This document shows positions 6,633 to 7,502 of a stretch of 7,502 nt of DNA, piece by piece (within the stretch, counting starts at the first letter, position 1; the number at the start of each line of letters is the position of its first letter). The DNA is taken from contig SLFH01000371.1 in assembly GCA_007124345.1 (NCBI GenBank), positions 1 through 7,502 of the forward strand, read 5' to 3'. The DNA comes from Phycisphaerales bacterium (GTDB lineage Bacteria > Planctomycetota > Phycisphaerae > Phycisphaerales > UBA1924). The notes below the pieces were generated by a model. It saw only the letters and a list, made by a program, of their open reading frames with translations, had not been told where the DNA came from and searched no databases. A program made the position numbers and the translations under genes.

Positions 6633-7112
6633 ATGCCTGAAAACAACATCAACGCGTACCTCCGCACGAAGGTCATGACCGCCAAGCCCGAGCAGGTCAG
6701 GCTGATGCTGCTCGACGGGGCGATCAAGTTCGCCCGCCAGGGCAGGGCCGGCATGGCCGAAAAGAACTACGAGCAGGTCTACGAGGGCGTGAGCCAGTGC
6801 CGCGACATCGTCAGCGAGCTGCTCACCTCCATCGCCCCGGGGACCGATCCGGTGCTGGCCGAGCGGGTTCGAACGGTGTACGGGTTTCTGTTCCGCGAAC
6901 TGATGGAGGTCAGCTTCTCGCGCGACCTCAAGGCGATGGACCGGGTCATCGAGTTGCTCGAGTATGAGCGCGAGACCTGGGTGCTCGCCATCGAGAAGCT
7001 CGCCAAGGAGCGGGCCGAGGGCCTGATCGAGGAACGCCCCCTCCGCCCGACCGGGACCGACCCGGCGCCGAGCGCAGAGGGACAGCGTCGGTCGGTCAGC
7101 ATCGAGGCCTGA
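6633..7112 (+). CDS. fliS: Flagellin export chaperone FliS
   Basis: FliS binds the C-terminal helix of newly made flagellin in the cytosol, prevents its early polymerisation and guides it to the flagellar export gate. The 159-residue protein starts with the family signature N-x-Y-L-(R/K)-T-x-V-M-T-A-x-P-E-Q (residues 7-21, with Y9 as A-Y), then LMLLDGAIKFARQG (24-37) and a helical bundle to about residue 122 ending in ELLEYERETW. The conserved N-terminus confirms the ATG at 6633 even though no good Shine-Dalgarno sequence precedes it; the nearest GAGG-like stretch is about 20 bases away. Translation may depend on ribosomes arriving from fliD. The length exceeds the usual 120-140 residues because of a polar, Pro/Arg/Glu-rich tail (about 123-159) with no recognisable domain. 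The gene ends six bases before the convergent neighbour's stop. Confidence 0.95.
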   Translation: MPENNINAYLRTKVMTAKPEQVRLMLLDGAIKFARQGRAGMAEKNYEQVYEGVSQCRDIVSELLTSIAPGTDPVLAERVRTVYGFLFRELMEVSFSRDLKAMDRVIELLEYERETWVLAIEKLAKERAEGLIEERPLRPTGTDPAPSAEGQRRSVSIEA

Positions 7113-7118
7113 AGGCCG

Positions 7119-7502
7119 TCAGCGGCGGGCCGGCTCGGGGCGGAGCCGCGCCACCAGGAACTCCATCACATTCAAAATGCGGACATTCGAGGCGATCAGC
7201 GACTCGCTCTCGGCGATCGCGTCGATGAACGAGGCCCAGCGCTCGGGGTCCGCTCGCTCGCCCCGCAACTGCAGGCGGGCCCACGAGGCGACATAGCCGA
7301 GCATCAGGCGGACCGCCTCTCTGTTTGCGGCTTCTTTGCTGGCGTTGTCGGCTTCTTCGACCGCTTTCTTCGCGTAGGCGTCTGTGAGTGCGGCCATCTG
7401 GCTCGGCAGGGCGATCGCCGGCCCGCCCGAGGCGGCCTCCTCCAGCAGCGGGCGGAGCTTGCTGTCCCACGCGTCGAGCCCCGCCTCGGTCGCCTCGATC
7501 AC
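7119..7502 (-). CDS. Hypothetical helical protein, partial (N-terminus probably beyond right edge)
   Basis: An open frame of 127 codons runs from the right edge to a TGA at 7119-7121. The first codon in the window is GTG (complement of 7500-7502), but the frame reaches the edge, so the true start probably lies outside. The visible part looks wholly alpha-helical: Ala/Glu/Lys-rich amphipathic stretches (about residues 36-66), a more hydrophobic helix containing LMLGYVASWARLQL (about 66-79), and a C-terminal helix with NVRILNVMEFLVARL. No cysteine, signal peptide or long membrane segment is visible. I do not recognise the family. A small helical protein beside fliS could be another flagellar chaperone (FlgN or FliT type), but it lies on the opposite strand and no motif supports this. 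Codon use resembles its neighbours, with GC-rich third positions, which supports it being a real gene. Confidence 0.7.
   Translation of the reverse strand: MIEATEAGLDAWDSKLRPLLEEAASGGPAIALPSQMAALTDAYAKKAVEEADNASKEAANREAVRLMLGYVASWARLQLRGERADPERWASFIDAIAESESLIASNVRILNVMEFLVARLRPEPARR
7131..7148 (+). terminator. Weak hairpin after fliS, possible terminator
   Basis: CGGCTC (7131-7136) and GAGCCG (7143-7148) form a 6-base GC-only stem with a 6-base loop, 19 bases after the fliS stop. It lies inside the last codons of the convergent gene. No T-run follows on either strand, so it is at best a stem that slows polymerase between two convergent genes. Confidence 0.2.

Noticed and set aside
329..7418. 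Six copies of the palindrome GCGATCGC (329, 2561, 2642, 3294, 7213, 7411), reminiscent of the cyanobacterial HIP1 repeat.
   Set aside because: Every copy lies in a minus-strand gene and in the same codon phase, reading GCG-ATC-GC(G/C) = Ala-Ile-Ala. Alanine-rich helical proteins with this codon preference explain them without a dedicated repeat.

Overview
The window is a strongly GC-rich bacterial chromosome segment with tightly packed genes on both strands. The best clue to its origin is a four-cysteine zinc ribbon of the form CxxCGYNLRxL...CPECG in front of a membrane domain. This arrangement is typical of Planctomycetes, especially the Phycisphaerae, and together with the GC bias and flagellar genes it suggests a motile planctomycete. 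That assignment is an inference.

Layout from left to right: (1) a zinc-ribbon membrane protein on the minus strand that runs off the left edge; (2) divergent from it, a plus-strand pair of a MoxR-family AAA+ ATPase and a small CDGSH iron-sulfur protein; (3) converging on that pair with a 9-base gap, two minus-strand genes, namely a six-helix membrane protein of unknown function followed by a membrane-anchored protein resembling DUF4230; (4) a 239-base divergent intergenic region with a well-spaced sigma-54 (-24/-12) promoter candidate; (5) the plus-strand flagellar pair fliD (filament cap, unusually long at 967 residues) and fliS (flagellin export chaperone); (6) a helical protein of unknown function on the minus strand, converging on fliS and running off the right edge.

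The coherent functional unit is fliD-fliS, which handles flagellar filament assembly: FliD caps the growing filament and FliS keeps flagellin soluble until export. The promoter candidate, ribosome-binding site and start codon of fliD form a compact unit that suggests RpoN control. The moxR-CDGSH pair looks co-transcribed, but moxR lacks its usual DUF58/VWA partners here, so its client is unknown.

The window contains no RNA genes, CRISPR arrays, insertion sequences or phage genes that I can recognise. It looks like ordinary core chromosome. The points most worth a second look are the enlarged repeat-built FliD, the sigma-54 promoter, the moxR-CDGSH pairing, and a TTG-initiated gene that conventional start calling would extend wrongly.
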